Of a DNA stretch of 43,875 nucleotides, positions 15,450-24,451 are shown piece by piece. The stretch is from UBA9339 sp964535195 (GTDB taxonomy: Bacteria; Pseudomonadota; Gammaproteobacteria; UBA9339), in the NCBI GenBank assembly GCA_964535195.1, contig CAZHSI010000011.1, positions 1-43,875 on the forward strand, written 5' to 3'. The position numbers and the translations under genes are program-made. Under the pieces are notes generated by a model. That model was not told the DNA's origin. It ran no database searches and saw nothing but the letters and a program-made list of their open reading frames with translations. Numbering within the stretch: the stretch's first letter is position 1; each line of letters begins with the position of its first letter.

Positions 15450-16696
15450 GTAGCTATGATTCCAAAACCTATGATTAATCCAAATAAAGATAAAAATAAA
15501 AAGAATCCTCCTTTTGGTAGTTTGTTCCAAAAACCACCCAAAAAGCCCGATAAGCAATTTCCCATAAAATATGATAAATACCATAATCCGATTACCATAG
15601 AGGCTATTTTTGTTGGTGCTATTTTAGAAACTAATAATAGAGCAATAGGGCAGAAATAAAGCTCGCCTATAGTAAGCGTGAATATTGAAACAATTGGCCA
15701 TAATATATGTGCTTGTTCTTGAGTTTGTGCTACAGATACTGTGGGTATTAGAAATATAAATGAAATTCCAGCTAGAATGCAACCAATTGCCATTTTTGTC
15801 AAAGACGTGGGTTCTGTATGATGTTTAGATTGCCAACTCCATAGTTTGGTTATGAAGGGGGTCATAAGAACAACCGTCAAAGGATTTAATGCTTGGAACC
15901 AAGACGCAGGTATATTCCAGTTTAAAATATGCCTATCAGTATAGTTATCAATGCATAAAGCGATCGTATTGCCTAATTGCCCATATATAGCCTTAAATAG
16001 GGCTCCAAACAAAATTAATATTAGAAACCCTATGAGTTTATTTTTTATTTTATTATCCTGTAACCAAGATATATTAAGATTTGTTTGGGCGGGGCTAAGA
16101 CAATAATGGCAGGAACTTGTATTATTGTTTTGCAATATATGCTTTCTTCCTAGTATGAATGTAAATAGGCCAATGATCATACCTATCCCTGCTGCACCAA
16201 ATCCATAGTGCCACCCATATAACTCTCCGAGAGTACCGCAAACAATAGGTGAAAGTATCGGTCCCAAGTTTATCCCTAAGTAAAATATACTAAAAGCGCT
16301 ATTAACTTCGTGGTCTTCTTTTTTATATAATGATTTTAATTGAAGAATAATGTTAGGAGAAATAGCTCCATGTCCTAAGATTAAAAGTAAAAGTGCAGGA
16401 TAAAATAAAAATTCACTCATCATACAGAAATGACCAATAGACATGAGAATGCAGCCAATAATTGTTGTAATATATGGCCCTAGAAGTTTGTCAGATAATA
16501 TTCCGCCAATGAGAGGGGTAAAATAAATTAATCCTATATAAATGCCGTAAACATTTGAAGCATAAGCTTGATCAAATAGAAGATGTTTTGTCATGTAGAA
16601 AATTAAAAGAGCCCTCATTCCAGAAAATGAAAATGTCTCCCACATTTCTGTTAGGAACAAAACATATAAGCCCTTAGGATGACCAAATGTTTTCAT
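15419..16696 (-). CDS. POT/PTR2-family peptide transporter
   Basis: 425 residues from ATG 16696 (TTG at 16705 also possible), with about 12 hydrophobic segments. N-terminus GHPKGLYVLFLTEMWETFSFSGMRALLIFYM is the POT signature region, and GGILSDKLLGPYITTIIGCIL and FSIFYLGINLGPILSP are the following PTR2 motifs. These carriers import di- and tripeptides with protons. The ExxERF motif that binds protons and peptide in the family reads ETF here (Arg replaced by Thr), and YG is SG, so coupling or specificity may be altered. Slightly shorter than the usual 460-500. Downstream of the LuxR-type gene on the same strand and convergent with the wall enzymes, so peptides released by VanX-like and PBP4-like action could be its substrates. 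Confidence 0.85.
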   Translation of the reverse strand: MKTFGHPKGLYVLFLTEMWETFSFSGMRALLIFYMTKHLLFDQAYASNVYGIYIGLIYFTPLIGGILSDKLLGPYITTIIGCILMSIGHFCMMSEFLFYPALLLLILGHGAISPNIILQLKSLYKKEDHEVNSAFSIFYLGINLGPILSPIVCGTLGELYGWHYGFGAAGIGMIIGLFTFILGRKHILQNNNTSSCHYCLSPAQTNLNISWLQDNKIKNKLIGFLILILFGALFKAIYGQLGNTIALCIDNYTDRHILNWNIPASWFQALNPLTVVLMTPFITKLWSWQSKHHTEPTSLTKMAIGCILAGISFIFLIPTVSVAQTQEQAHILWPIVSIFTLTIGELYFCPIALLLVSKIAPTKIASMVIGLWYLSYFMGNCLSGFLGGFWNKLPKGGFFLFLSLFGLIIGFGIIATSKFLKRKLD

Positions 16697-16792
16697 ATAT
16701 ATCAAGCTAACGAAACAAAGTTTATTTCTATGAAGCTTATCTTTAGTTTCTTTTAAAATACAGAGGTGATTATTTTTTCAATAATATTTTTC

Positions 16793-17629
16793 CTATAAAA
16801 CCCAGGCATTAGACTTCTTCCAATTTAATATAATATTTAAAAGTTCACTTTTAGTATTGCACGCTAACCTATATTTGGCAATTCTAATAATGTTTTCTAC
16901 TGTACGCGATGAAACATTATATGCGCCTGCTATTTCTTTTGAGCCTTTACCTTGTGATAACATAATAAGATATCGCATTTCGATTTGAGGTACAACAATG
17001 GTTTCTGAATATTTATTAGTAAGATAATAATGTGTTGGTTCTGGTATAACAGAATAATTGTTTGTGATCGCAATAGGGCCATTACTAGTATCACCGAAGC
17101 TACATTTTAGCATAGCTCTTCCAGACAAAAAGCTATTATTACATGCAGTAGTGATAAGTTTTATAGCCTTACTTCGGAAAAAAGAAGCAAACTTATCAAT
17201 CATCCCTAGATTATTTATGTAGTTATTTATCGTTGTTATACCACTAATGTTAGAGCCAATAATAATATGTTCCCATTCATTAGGTTTTATCCTTTCATCT
17301 CGAGATAGCATACAGTTAACATTAAATTTTTTCTGCATTATTGACGTGAAGTTAGGCTGAGTATAATCCATTAATATAAATTTTCTCTGCATGCTGTAAT
17401 CATATTTGGCAGGTTCTCTTTTTTCTTGTGGTAAAGATAAAAAGAAGTCCAATGCCTCAGTATGGTCACATAGATAAGCATTAGAAACTACTTTTTTTGT
17501 ATCTGGATTTATAATGCTTCTTTGATATATAAATATGTTTCCTGTAAACAGCCGCATAATTGGTCGACAAATATCAGAAATCTCTTTAGAAGAGGTATAT
17601 GAAACATGAAAAGATAATACTTTTGACAT
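16793..17629 (-). CDS. LuxR-type transcriptional regulator
   Basis: 278 residues from ATG 17629 (a TTG at 17641 is also open). The C-terminus carries a LuxR HTH: QIEMRYLIMLSQGKGSKEIA followed by YNVSSRTVENIIRIAKYRLAC. The N-terminal ~200 residues look like the PAS-like or GAF-like input region of Legionella-type LuxR proteins, without known ligand residues I can name. No receiver domain. It lies 97 bp upstream of the transporter gene on the same strand and probably controls it, and perhaps the transfer operon that begins 340 bp away on the other strand; both are inferences. Confidence 0.82.
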   Translation of the reverse strand: MSKVLSFHVSYTSSKEISDICRPIMRLFTGNIFIYQRSIINPDTKKVVSNAYLCDHTEALDFFLSLPQEKREPAKYDYSMQRKFILMDYTQPNFTSIMQKKFNVNCMLSRDERIKPNEWEHIIIGSNISGITTINNYINNLGMIDKFASFFRSKAIKLITTACNNSFLSGRAMLKCSFGDTSNGPIAITNNYSVIPEPTHYYLTNKYSETIVVPQIEMRYLIMLSQGKGSKEIAGAYNVSSRTVENIIRIAKYRLACNTKSELLNIILNWKKSNAWVL

Positions 17630-17641
17630 ATGGATGCTCAA

Positions 17642-17982
17642 ACTATCTTAAACTTACTTTGTAGTATATACGATTTTAGATAAAAATGCTTAGGTAAAAA
17701 CTACTCAAGCAAAATTGCCGGTAAAATTTCTTTCAAATACACAATATACTTATATGATACATGTTAATCGCAAAAGGTATCTCTAAAAATAATACAAGAA
17801 GACGACTACAAAGATTATAAGCATAATCTCTCAGCAAGGCTTAAGTTTCAATATGCGTGCCTATAACGGTGCATGCTTATCCGTGGAGCACTTGGTAAGA
17901 AATTAAATTAAGCAATCACAGTATATTTGATAACTAGATACCATATAGATCAAAACATTAATCCAGTAAGAGGAGGTCGAAT
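17642..17982 (+). promoter_or_regulatory. Intergenic control region before the transfer operon
   Basis: About 340 bp without a gene, between the divergent LuxR-type gene and the transfer operon. It ends with a very strong ribosome site, AAGAGGAGGT at 17967-17977, before the HTH gene. A GC-richer patch around 17845-17910 contains short imperfect dyads (ATGCGT with GTGCAT, CTTATCC with GGTAAG). In F-type plasmids oriT and transfer regulators lie in front of traA, so this is the most likely place for an oriT or the tra promoter, but no nic site can be recognised. Confidence 0.35.
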
Positions 17983-18411
17983 ATGATTTTAACTAAAACT
18001 AATGCTAATCAAAATTTACCGCTGTTTTCGCCATTCATGTCCATAATTAAAAATGAGAGTGGGTTTATGACGGGACTTAATAAGTGCCAAACAACTACCC
18101 AGGTTGAAAAAACAGATATTGATAACAAAGAGCGCAACTCACAAGATCCTGGTGCATGTTTGGACATAGCAAAGATTCGAAAAATTCTAAATAAATTTTT
18201 AGTTGAAAAAAAACTATCGAAAGCCACATTGGCCGAGCGTTTAGGAATAGCCACCAATGAATTAACGGCTTTACTATATAAAAAAAACGTTACCCCGCTA
18301 ATTTATAAGGTCAATTTGCCACTAATAAAACTATTTTGTGAAACAAAGTTCAGTAATTCTAATAACCAACAAGAGGAGAAAGATGATGCAGTTAGTAAAA
18401 AAAATTTATAA
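17983..18411 (+). CDS. HTH regulator leading the transfer operon
   Basis: 142 residues. Residues about 60-120 form a Cro/CI-like helix-turn-helix: IAKIRKILNKFLVEKKLSKA then TLAERLGIATNELTALLYKK. The N-terminal 60 residues are polar and probably disordered. The strong AGGAGG site precedes the ATG. It overlaps the start of traA by 29 bp, so the two are translationally coupled and it probably regulates the transfer operon, a role TraJ, TraY or TraM play in F. It is not homologous to those by eye. Confidence 0.65.
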   Translation: MILTKTNANQNLPLFSPFMSIIKNESGFMTGLNKCQTTTQVEKTDIDNKERNSQDPGACLDIAKIRKILNKFLVEKKLSKATLAERLGIATNELTALLYKKNVTPLIYKVNLPLIKLFCETKFSNSNNQQEEKDDAVSKKNL

Positions 18412-18712
18412 CGTTGTTGATAAATATCTTAGTTCACCTACCGCGATACGGATTTTGCAAGCTTTAGCTTTTTTGAGCTTGGCAGGTTTGGCAATGCATG
18501 TAAGTGCTGACGACCTTTTAAAAGGGACAGAAGCTAATTTAATAGATACTGTAGAAAAAACAGGGAAGAGATACTTATATCTAGCAGAAGGAGTCACAGC
18601 CGTTGTAGCTGGTATTACAACTAAAAATTGGTTGGTGCTTGGTGGGGTTGTAGTAGTTGCAGTATTTATTAATATTGTGATTACCTTAGTAAAACAAGTA
18701 GCAGTTGCATAA
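18383..18712 (+). CDS. traA: TraA-type conjugative propilin
   Basis: 109 residues from ATG 18383, preceded by GAGGAG at 18373-18378; the frame is open to 18338 but that start lacks a site. A long leader (about 42 residues, basic then hydrophobic ALAFLSLAGLAMHVSA) ends at a likely signal-peptidase site before DDLLKG. The remaining ~67 residues contain two hydrophobic helices separated by a short basic loop (TTKNW), the architecture and size of mature F pilin (70 residues). Position just before traL supports the call. Sequence identity to F pilin is low, as usual. Confidence 0.78.
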   Translation: MMQLVKKIYNVVDKYLSSPTAIRILQALAFLSLAGLAMHVSADDLLKGTEANLIDTVEKTGKRYLYLAEGVTAVVAGITTKNWLVLGGVVVVAVFINIVITLVKQVAVA

Positions 18713-18730
18713 CCAGGGTGTCTCTGCTAT

Positions 18731-19015
18731 ATGGACAAAAACCACATACCACAACTTCTTGATGAACCAACTAGAATAATACTTTGGACTATAGATGAGT
18801 TAATACTTTTTCTGGTCCCATTTCTTATTTTGTTTTTGGTTTTCGATCAGGTACTTGTTGGTATTGCTACTGGCATAGGTTTGGTGCTTGGTCTTAGAAA
18901 GCTTAAGGGAGAGCAGGGGCACTATTTTTTGTATAGCATGATGTATTGGCATCTTCCAGCTGTGGTCCATTTTAAGTCTACACCACATTCTTATTATAGG
19001 GAGTTTTTAGGTTGA
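18731..19015 (+). CDS. traL: TraL pilus assembly protein
   Basis: 94 residues. Typical TraL opening HIPQLLDEPTRIILWTIDEL, then two hydrophobic segments separated by a short loop (LFLVPFLILFLVFDQVLVGI and GLVLGLRKLKG), and the GHYFLYSMMYWHLPA C-terminal block. It is an inner-membrane component of the F-type T4SS core, equivalent to VirB3. 18 bp after traA and overlapping traE by 4 bp (TTGA). Confidence 0.88.
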   Translation: MDKNHIPQLLDEPTRIILWTIDELILFLVPFLILFLVFDQVLVGIATGIGLVLGLRKLKGEQGHYFLYSMMYWHLPAVVHFKSTPHSYYREFLG

Positions 19016-19575
19016 AGCTACGAATTCGCAACTCCCTATTACAGTATGTAATCAAAAGGCGTAATAGTTATTTAGCTATAGCTTGCTGCTCATTATTGCT
19101 AAATGTATTGCTTGGTATTGGGATAATTTCAATGGTTGGGCGGGAAAAAGTTATTTTAGTTCCGCCTAGCGTATCAAGTAAGTTTTGGGTAAAGAGCGAC
19201 CATGTGTCTTCTGAGTACCTTGCTGAGATGAGCCATTTTTTTACACTTCTTAGATTTAACAATACCCCAGCTACGATGGAAAGTCAGAGAGAAGTACTGC
19301 TGCGCTATATTAGTCCTGAGTATTACGAAAAACTAAAGATAGAGCTTATTAATGAGGCAACTAGTATGACCAAAGAGCGGGTAAGTACGGTGTTTTATCC
19401 GGTAGACATAAAGACTGATGTCAAACATCTTGAGGTTTTGGTTACTGGAGACTTACTTACTACAGTAGGTACTAATCAACTACCAGTAAAGCGAAGCACT
19501 TATAAGATCAGTTACAAATATAATAACTATCGTCTATTGATCAAAAAACTTATAGAGGTTAAGCCAAATGAATAG
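19012..19575 (+). CDS. traE: TraE pilus assembly protein
   Basis: 187 residues. The start is TTG within the TTGA overlap with the traL stop; no ATG is available before the membrane segment. A basic N-terminus and one transmembrane helix (about 18-40) precede a periplasmic domain with VPPSVSSKFWVKSD, the usual TraE block, and SPEYYEKLKIEL. It is the VirB8-like component of the F-type core. It overlaps traK by 8 bp. Confidence 0.88.
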   Translation: MKLRIRNSLLQYVIKRRNSYLAIACCSLLLNVLLGIGIISMVGREKVILVPPSVSSKFWVKSDHVSSEYLAEMSHFFTLLRFNNTPATMESQREVLLRYISPEYYEKLKIELINEATSMTKERVSTVFYPVDIKTDVKHLEVLVTGDLLTTVGTNQLPVKRSTYKISYKYNNYRLLIKKLIEVKPNE

Positions 19576-20266
19576 GAGTTATTGGTTTTTATTAATGATG
19601 ATATTGGGACAAAGTTGTTTTGCTTTGCAAACGATTTCAATTGCTGATAACGAAACTAAGAATATAACTATAGCTGCAAATGAGTTAACGCGTATTTTTG
19701 TAAAAGGGGATAGGGTACAAAATGTTAGAGGTTTGGAAGGAGCTTATACTTTAACTAAAGATGCTACTCAAGGACAAATATATATTAAACCAACTCCACC
19801 ATATCAGTCTAAGGCGTTTAATTTATTTATTACTACTGAAAAAGGTCAAAACTTTAACCTTTTTGTTATCGCGACAGGGATTCCTGGACAAGATATAGAG
19901 TTAAAGCCAACTACTCCCAATAAAGAAGCAGAGCTTTGGGAGATAAATTCTGAGTATTCACAAATATTAGTAAAGCTTATTGTCAATATGGCAAACGGTG
20001 AGTCTCCAAATGGCTACTCTATTATTTCCCCTGATAAAAAAACTAAAGCAGTTAAATATGGAGATATTACGCTTAGACTCCAAAAAAAGTATCTAGGTAA
20101 ACACTTATGTGGAGAGGTCTTTCTTATTCAAAACAATCGTTGTCATCCAGTCAAAGTAGAGGAAAAGATGTTTTATCAAACGGGAGCACGAGCTATTGCG
20201 CTTGCAAATTTTACCATCGAAGGAAATGGTCAAACTATACTTTTTCGGGTGATGGGTAATGAGTAA
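19568..20266 (+). CDS. traK: TraK secretin-like outer-membrane core protein
   Basis: 232 residues with a signal peptide (about 1-19, ending CFA). Features of TraK: ISIADNETKNITIAANELTR at the start of the mature region, KGDRVQNVRG, and GQIYIKPTPP. It is the VirB9-like periplasmic ring component that sits between TraB and the lipoprotein TraV. It overlaps traE by 8 bp and traB by 8 bp. A minus-strand frame across the traK/traB junction is only a shadow. Confidence 0.88.
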   Translation: MNRSYWFLLMMILGQSCFALQTISIADNETKNITIAANELTRIFVKGDRVQNVRGLEGAYTLTKDATQGQIYIKPTPPYQSKAFNLFITTEKGQNFNLFVIATGIPGQDIELKPTTPNKEAELWEINSEYSQILVKLIVNMANGESPNGYSIISPDKKTKAVKYGDITLRLQKKYLGKHLCGEVFLIQNNRCHPVKVEEKMFYQTGARAIALANFTIEGNGQTILFRVMGNE

Positions 20267-21575
20267 AGAAGATAACCAAATAAACGAAAATAGTATTGTG
20301 GTTACGAAAAAAAGACAGATGCGTAATTTGGCAATAGTTGCTGTTGTATTTTTAAGCCTTCTTGGCGCTTTATACCTTATGATTAGTGATTCTAAGGAAA
20401 AGAAAGTAGTACAAAAAGAAGAATCTGAATTTGCTAGTCCTATTAAACATGTTGATGCTGGATCAGTATTAATTGAAAGAACCGAAGCAAGGCTTGCACA
20501 AGCAGAAAAAATAACTGAAGGATTACAAAAAAATGTTGAAGAGCTAAATAATGAGAAAATAAAGACGGAGCAGGAAAAAACCAAAGAACAAGAAAAAATA
20601 GATACTCTGCTTAAAAGGATTGACGAACTTGAGAAAAAAGTTATTACACCAGTTAATTTTGCAGGGGCAACGTTTCCAGGAATTCCTGGCCAACCAAGTG
20701 TTGATGGGCAAGGCCAACCAATATTAATGACACAAGGAATTAGGGATGATGCTATTTCTCTTAACCAACCAGAAGATACTTTTTCCTTATCTAAAAAAAA
20801 CATCTATGACTATGTTCCATCTGGAACTTTTGTAAAAGCGGTCGCATTGGGTGGGGCAGATGCGTCTGCAGCAGTAAATGCACAGGCTAATCCTCAACCT
20901 ATGCTTTTTAGGATTATTGAAGATGGAACTATGCCGAATAACCAAAAAAGTAGATTAAAAGGATGTTTAGCAACGGCAGCGGTGGTAGGAGATATCTCAT
21001 CAGAAAGAGGTTTTATTAGGTTAGAGACTTTAAGTTGTGTTGAGCCTGGAACCAATAAAGTTATAGATTTAAATGTTGAAGGAACGGTATTTGGCCCAGA
21101 AGGAAAGGGAGGGATACGTGGTGTACCAATGTGGCGTGAAGGAGCTTTATTGCAAAGAGCTTTTGCCGCAGGAACATTATCTGGCTTGGCTAATGGTATT
21201 ACACAAAGATTTACTCAAACTTCTATTTCCCCGCTTGGGGCGATCCAGACAGCTAGTAGTGATATGAAGGATATTTTAGCTCGAGGTGCTGCTGGTGGTT
21301 TAGGTAACGCTATGGAAAAGCTTGCTGACTATAATATCAAAAGAGCAGAGCAGTATCATCCTGTTTTACAGTTAAGCGCTGGCACTGTAGTAGATCTAGT
21401 TTTTCTAAAAGGTTTTTATCTTAACGATGAAAAGACTGAAGGTACAAAAACTAGGATTATGAATCCTGCTAATTCAGAAGCAAGTACCGATAATTTAAAC
21501 AACATGCCACAGTTAACGATTACCAAAGAACAGTCAGAAAGACTTAAGGCACGTACAGCAGAACTTAATAGCTAA
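20259..21575 (+). CDS. traB: TraB (VirB10-like) envelope-spanning core protein
   Basis: 438 residues. One N-terminal membrane helix (about 23-42), a coiled coil (about 67-128), a short proline- and glycine-rich stretch (FPGIPGQPSVDGQGQP), then the VirB10-type beta domain: YVPSGTFVKAVALGGADA, KSRLKGCLATAAVVGDISSE, and the conserved PMWREGALLQRAFAAGTLSG. It links the inner membrane with the TraK/TraV outer ring. Eight-bp overlap with traK; 9-bp gap to traV. Confidence 0.92.
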   Translation: MSKEDNQINENSIVVTKKRQMRNLAIVAVVFLSLLGALYLMISDSKEKKVVQKEESEFASPIKHVDAGSVLIERTEARLAQAEKITEGLQKNVEELNNEKIKTEQEKTKEQEKIDTLLKRIDELEKKVITPVNFAGATFPGIPGQPSVDGQGQPILMTQGIRDDAISLNQPEDTFSLSKKNIYDYVPSGTFVKAVALGGADASAAVNAQANPQPMLFRIIEDGTMPNNQKSRLKGCLATAAVVGDISSERGFIRLETLSCVEPGTNKVIDLNVEGTVFGPEGKGGIRGVPMWREGALLQRAFAAGTLSGLANGITQRFTQTSISPLGAIQTASSDMKDILARGAAGGLGNAMEKLADYNIKRAEQYHPVLQLSAGTVVDLVFLKGFYLNDEKTEGTKTRIMNPANSEASTDNLNNMPQLTITKEQSERLKARTAELNS

Positions 21576-21584
21576 GGGGAAAAC

Positions 21585-21959
21585 ATGAATAAGTGTTTTG
21601 TATATTTAAGTTTCTTATTTTTACTAACAGGTTGTGGTGCTATGAACTCTAAGTTTGATTGCCCAAATAAGCCAGGGGTAACTTGTAGAAGCCTAGATCA
21701 GGTAAACGATATGGTTGATAAAGGTATTATTGGTAGGGAGGTTAATACGAAGATTCGAGCACAAGTTTTTGCTCCTACATATTTTAGCAATAAAAATCCT
21801 TTGATTTCCCCAAGTAACTCTTTAAGAAGTGGTGAGCAAGTGATGAGAATATGGGTTGCCCCATATCAAGATACTAACAATAACTACCATAATGAAAGCA
21901 CTCTTTATACGATAGTACATAAAAACAGTTGGACTGTACCTAAAGAGGTTAAAGAATAA
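21585..21959 (+). CDS. traV: TraV outer-membrane lipoprotein
   Basis: 124 residues. Lipoprotein signal ending LLTGC (Cys17), then the conserved SKFDCPNKPGVTCRSLDQVN block with two cysteines. The C-terminal RIWVAPYQDTNNNYHNEST matches the family. It anchors the core ring in the outer membrane, the VirB7 role, and is at the short end of the TraV range. Its last base is the first base of traC (ATG overlap by one). Confidence 0.88.
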   Translation: MNKCFVYLSFLFLLTGCGAMNSKFDCPNKPGVTCRSLDQVNDMVDKGIIGREVNTKIRAQVFAPTYFSNKNPLISPSNSLRSGEQVMRIWVAPYQDTNNNYHNESTLYTIVHKNSWTVPKEVKE

Positions 21960-24451
21960 TGTTAAATAAAATCACGGAATTCGGGGAAAGGCTAGCTCAA
22001 CTATTTGGTGATAAAAATAGACTCGTGGAGGTACAAGAGACGCCTAAAAGCCAATTTGTAGAATCGGCGATGCTTGGTAATTTTTTGCACTATGAAGCTT
22101 TTGATCCAGATGCCAATATTTATATAAATAAAAAGAGTTGCGGTTTTATATTAGAGGTAAGTACTTTAATTGGTGCTAATGAAGAGGCGGCGAGTATTTT
22201 AACTAGTGTTATTACCGATGTGATACCTAGCGACATAGATTTACAGTTCTTATTATATGGTTCTAATAAGATAGGGGATGTTCTTGATAGATTTGAAGCA
22301 GAACGTGCTGGTAAAGGTGATGTTTTCGAATGGTTAGCAAAGAAAAGGACTGAGTTTTTACGAACAGGCGTAAACGAATCTTTAATAGCTTCAGGTAATT
22401 TTATCATACGGGATTTTAGGTTATTTATCGTTGTATCTATATCTAAGCATATATCAGAGTCTATAAAAGCGAGATTATTAGAGCTTAGAGACAGTATCAC
22501 GAGTTCTTTAAAATCTATTAACATGCAAAGCTCCAACCTTGGTGTGGAAGCTTTTTTGAGTTTAATGAGTGACTTAGTTAACCCTTCAACCAATATCTAT
22601 TCAACAAGAGAGAAGTGGAACAGGTATGAATCTTTATCTTTGCAACTTACTGATCCAGAATGTAAAGCTACAGTTACCCCAAACTTTATTCAATTTGAAA
22701 ACGGTCAGGAGAAAATAGAAGCGAGAGCCTTTACCGTAAAAACTTGGCCTACTGAGGCAAGGTTTGGAACCATGTGTGATGGTATTGGGCAATTATTTAA
22801 TGCTTCTTTGCAGTTTCCCTGCCCATTTTTACTTAGCTTTGCGTTGCGTGTATTAGATAACGAAAAGACTACCATGAAGGCTCAGTATAAGTTTTCTAAT
22901 CTTGATAAAACCGCAAAAAGTCCATTAGCAAGATTAAAACCACTTATCCATAAAGAACATTACGACTGGAATTACGTTAGAACCAGACTCGCCGAAGGAG
23001 ATAAGCTAGTTAAGGCTTTTTTTCAGGTAATAATTTATGCCCCAAAAGAAATAGCTGGTTCGGCAGAACGTAAAGTACGTGATTTATACATGGCTAATGG
23101 GTGGAAATTAAGAAAAGAGATATATCTACAGTTTCAATCTTGGCTTGCTATGTTACCTATGCGGATGAGTGAGGGAATGTATGAAGACCTTTCTCTAGTA
23201 GGTAGGATGCGGACTTTAACAGCTACTAATGCTATTAGCCTTGCACCAATCCATGGGGAATGGAAAGGTTCTGCTACCCCAAGCCTTTTGTTGCCAGGAA
23301 GAAGAGGGCAGTTAGCTACCTGGAACCCTTTTGATAATACAGAGGGTAATTTTAATATAGCCATTGCTGCGGCTTCTGGTAAAGGAAAGTCGATGTTTAC
23401 TCAGGAGTATATTACTTGTTTGCTTGGTAGTGGTGCTAAAGTTTGGGTAATAGATGTAGGACGCTCTTATGAAAAAACCTGTAGGATGCTTGGTGGTACT
23501 TTTATAGAGTTTGTTCCAGATAAAAGGATTTCTTTAAATCCCTTTACTTTTATTAAAGATTTTGAAAGTTCTTTAGCCATGCTAAAACCGCTTTTGGCGG
23601 TTATGGCTCGTCCTACTACGAATACTTCAGATGAAGAGACCTCTTTTTTAGAAAAAGCTCTTAAAGCTGCTTGGGACGAAAAGGGTAACGAAGCAACCAT
23701 AACTACAGTTGCCGAATGGCTAAACAAACAAAATAATGGAATTTGCAACAACCTTTCAGATTTACTTTATACCTATACCAAGGATGGAATGTATGGTCGC
23801 TATTTTGAGGGGCCATCTAATATCGACTTAAATAATTTTTTTATGGTATTAGAACTGCAAGAACTTAAGGCTAAAAAGGATCTGCAAAAAATCATACTTC
23901 TAGTTTTAATGTACCAAATATCAGAAGCGATGTATTTAGGGAACAGAAGCCAAATTAAATCATGTGTTATTGATGAGGCTTGGGATCTACTAGATGGTGA
24001 AAATAATAGTGCAGCTAAATTTATTGAGGTTGGCTATCGTACTGCTAGAAGATATAAAGCTAATTTTGTGACTATTACCCAATCTATTAATGATTATTAT
24101 AAGAATGTCACTTCTAGAGCTGCTTTTGAAAACTCTGACTATAATATAATACTTGGTCAGAAACCTGAGTCTATAGATCAATTAAGATCTTCTGGCAGAT
24201 TTAATCTTACCTCTTTTAGTGAGAGGTTGTTTAAAAGCTTACGTAAGACTGATGACTATTCAGAATGTATTATTAAAGACCCAGTAGGGATGTCAGTACA
24301 TCGAATTATCTTTGATCCATATTCTAGAATTCTTTATTCCTCAAAAGGGGATGAATTTGAAGCTGTAAATAAACTAGTAGCGCAAGGTTCTTCTTTGCGT
24401 GATGCCATTGATATTGTCGCGAGGAAATTTACCAATGTTAGCCAAGCTTAA
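21959..24451 (+). CDS. traC: TraC (VirB4-like) T4SS ATPase
   Basis: 830 residues, full length for the family. The N-terminal TraC domain (about 40-440) is followed by the ATPase domain. The P loop reads AAASGKGKSMF (about 471-480) and Walker B SCVIDEAWDLLDG (about 667-677), with later NFVTITQSINDYY. It is the membrane-associated motor for pilus assembly and retraction. The traC end overlaps the trbI-like gene by 17 bp. Confidence 0.94.
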   Translation: MLNKITEFGERLAQLFGDKNRLVEVQETPKSQFVESAMLGNFLHYEAFDPDANIYINKKSCGFILEVSTLIGANEEAASILTSVITDVIPSDIDLQFLLYGSNKIGDVLDRFEAERAGKGDVFEWLAKKRTEFLRTGVNESLIASGNFIIRDFRLFIVVSISKHISESIKARLLELRDSITSSLKSINMQSSNLGVEAFLSLMSDLVNPSTNIYSTREKWNRYESLSLQLTDPECKATVTPNFIQFENGQEKIEARAFTVKTWPTEARFGTMCDGIGQLFNASLQFPCPFLLSFALRVLDNEKTTMKAQYKFSNLDKTAKSPLARLKPLIHKEHYDWNYVRTRLAEGDKLVKAFFQVIIYAPKEIAGSAERKVRDLYMANGWKLRKEIYLQFQSWLAMLPMRMSEGMYEDLSLVGRMRTLTATNAISLAPIHGEWKGSATPSLLLPGRRGQLATWNPFDNTEGNFNIAIAAASGKGKSMFTQEYITCLLGSGAKVWVIDVGRSYEKTCRMLGGTFIEFVPDKRISLNPFTFIKDFESSLAMLKPLLAVMARPTTNTSDEETSFLEKALKAAWDEKGNEATITTVAEWLNKQNNGICNNLSDLLYTYTKDGMYGRYFEGPSNIDLNNFFMVLELQELKAKKDLQKIILLVLMYQISEAMYLGNRSQIKSCVIDEAWDLLDGENNSAAKFIEVGYRTARRYKANFVTITQSINDYYKNVTSRAAFENSDYNIILGQKPESIDQLRSSGRFNLTSFSERLFKSLRKTDDYSECIIKDPVGMSVHRIIFDPYSRILYSSKGDEFEAVNKLVAQGSSLRDAIDIVARKFTNVSQA

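Noticed and set aside
17830..17930. GC-richer patch with short dyads that looked like a tRNA or small RNA gene.
   Set aside because: No cloverleaf with proper T- and anticodon arms can be formed by eye, and the dyads are imperfect; kept only as part of the control region.
20105..20803. Minus-strand ORF of 232 codons across traK/traB.
   Set aside because: It lies fully antisense to two well-supported genes and its serine-rich composition is the complement of their codons.
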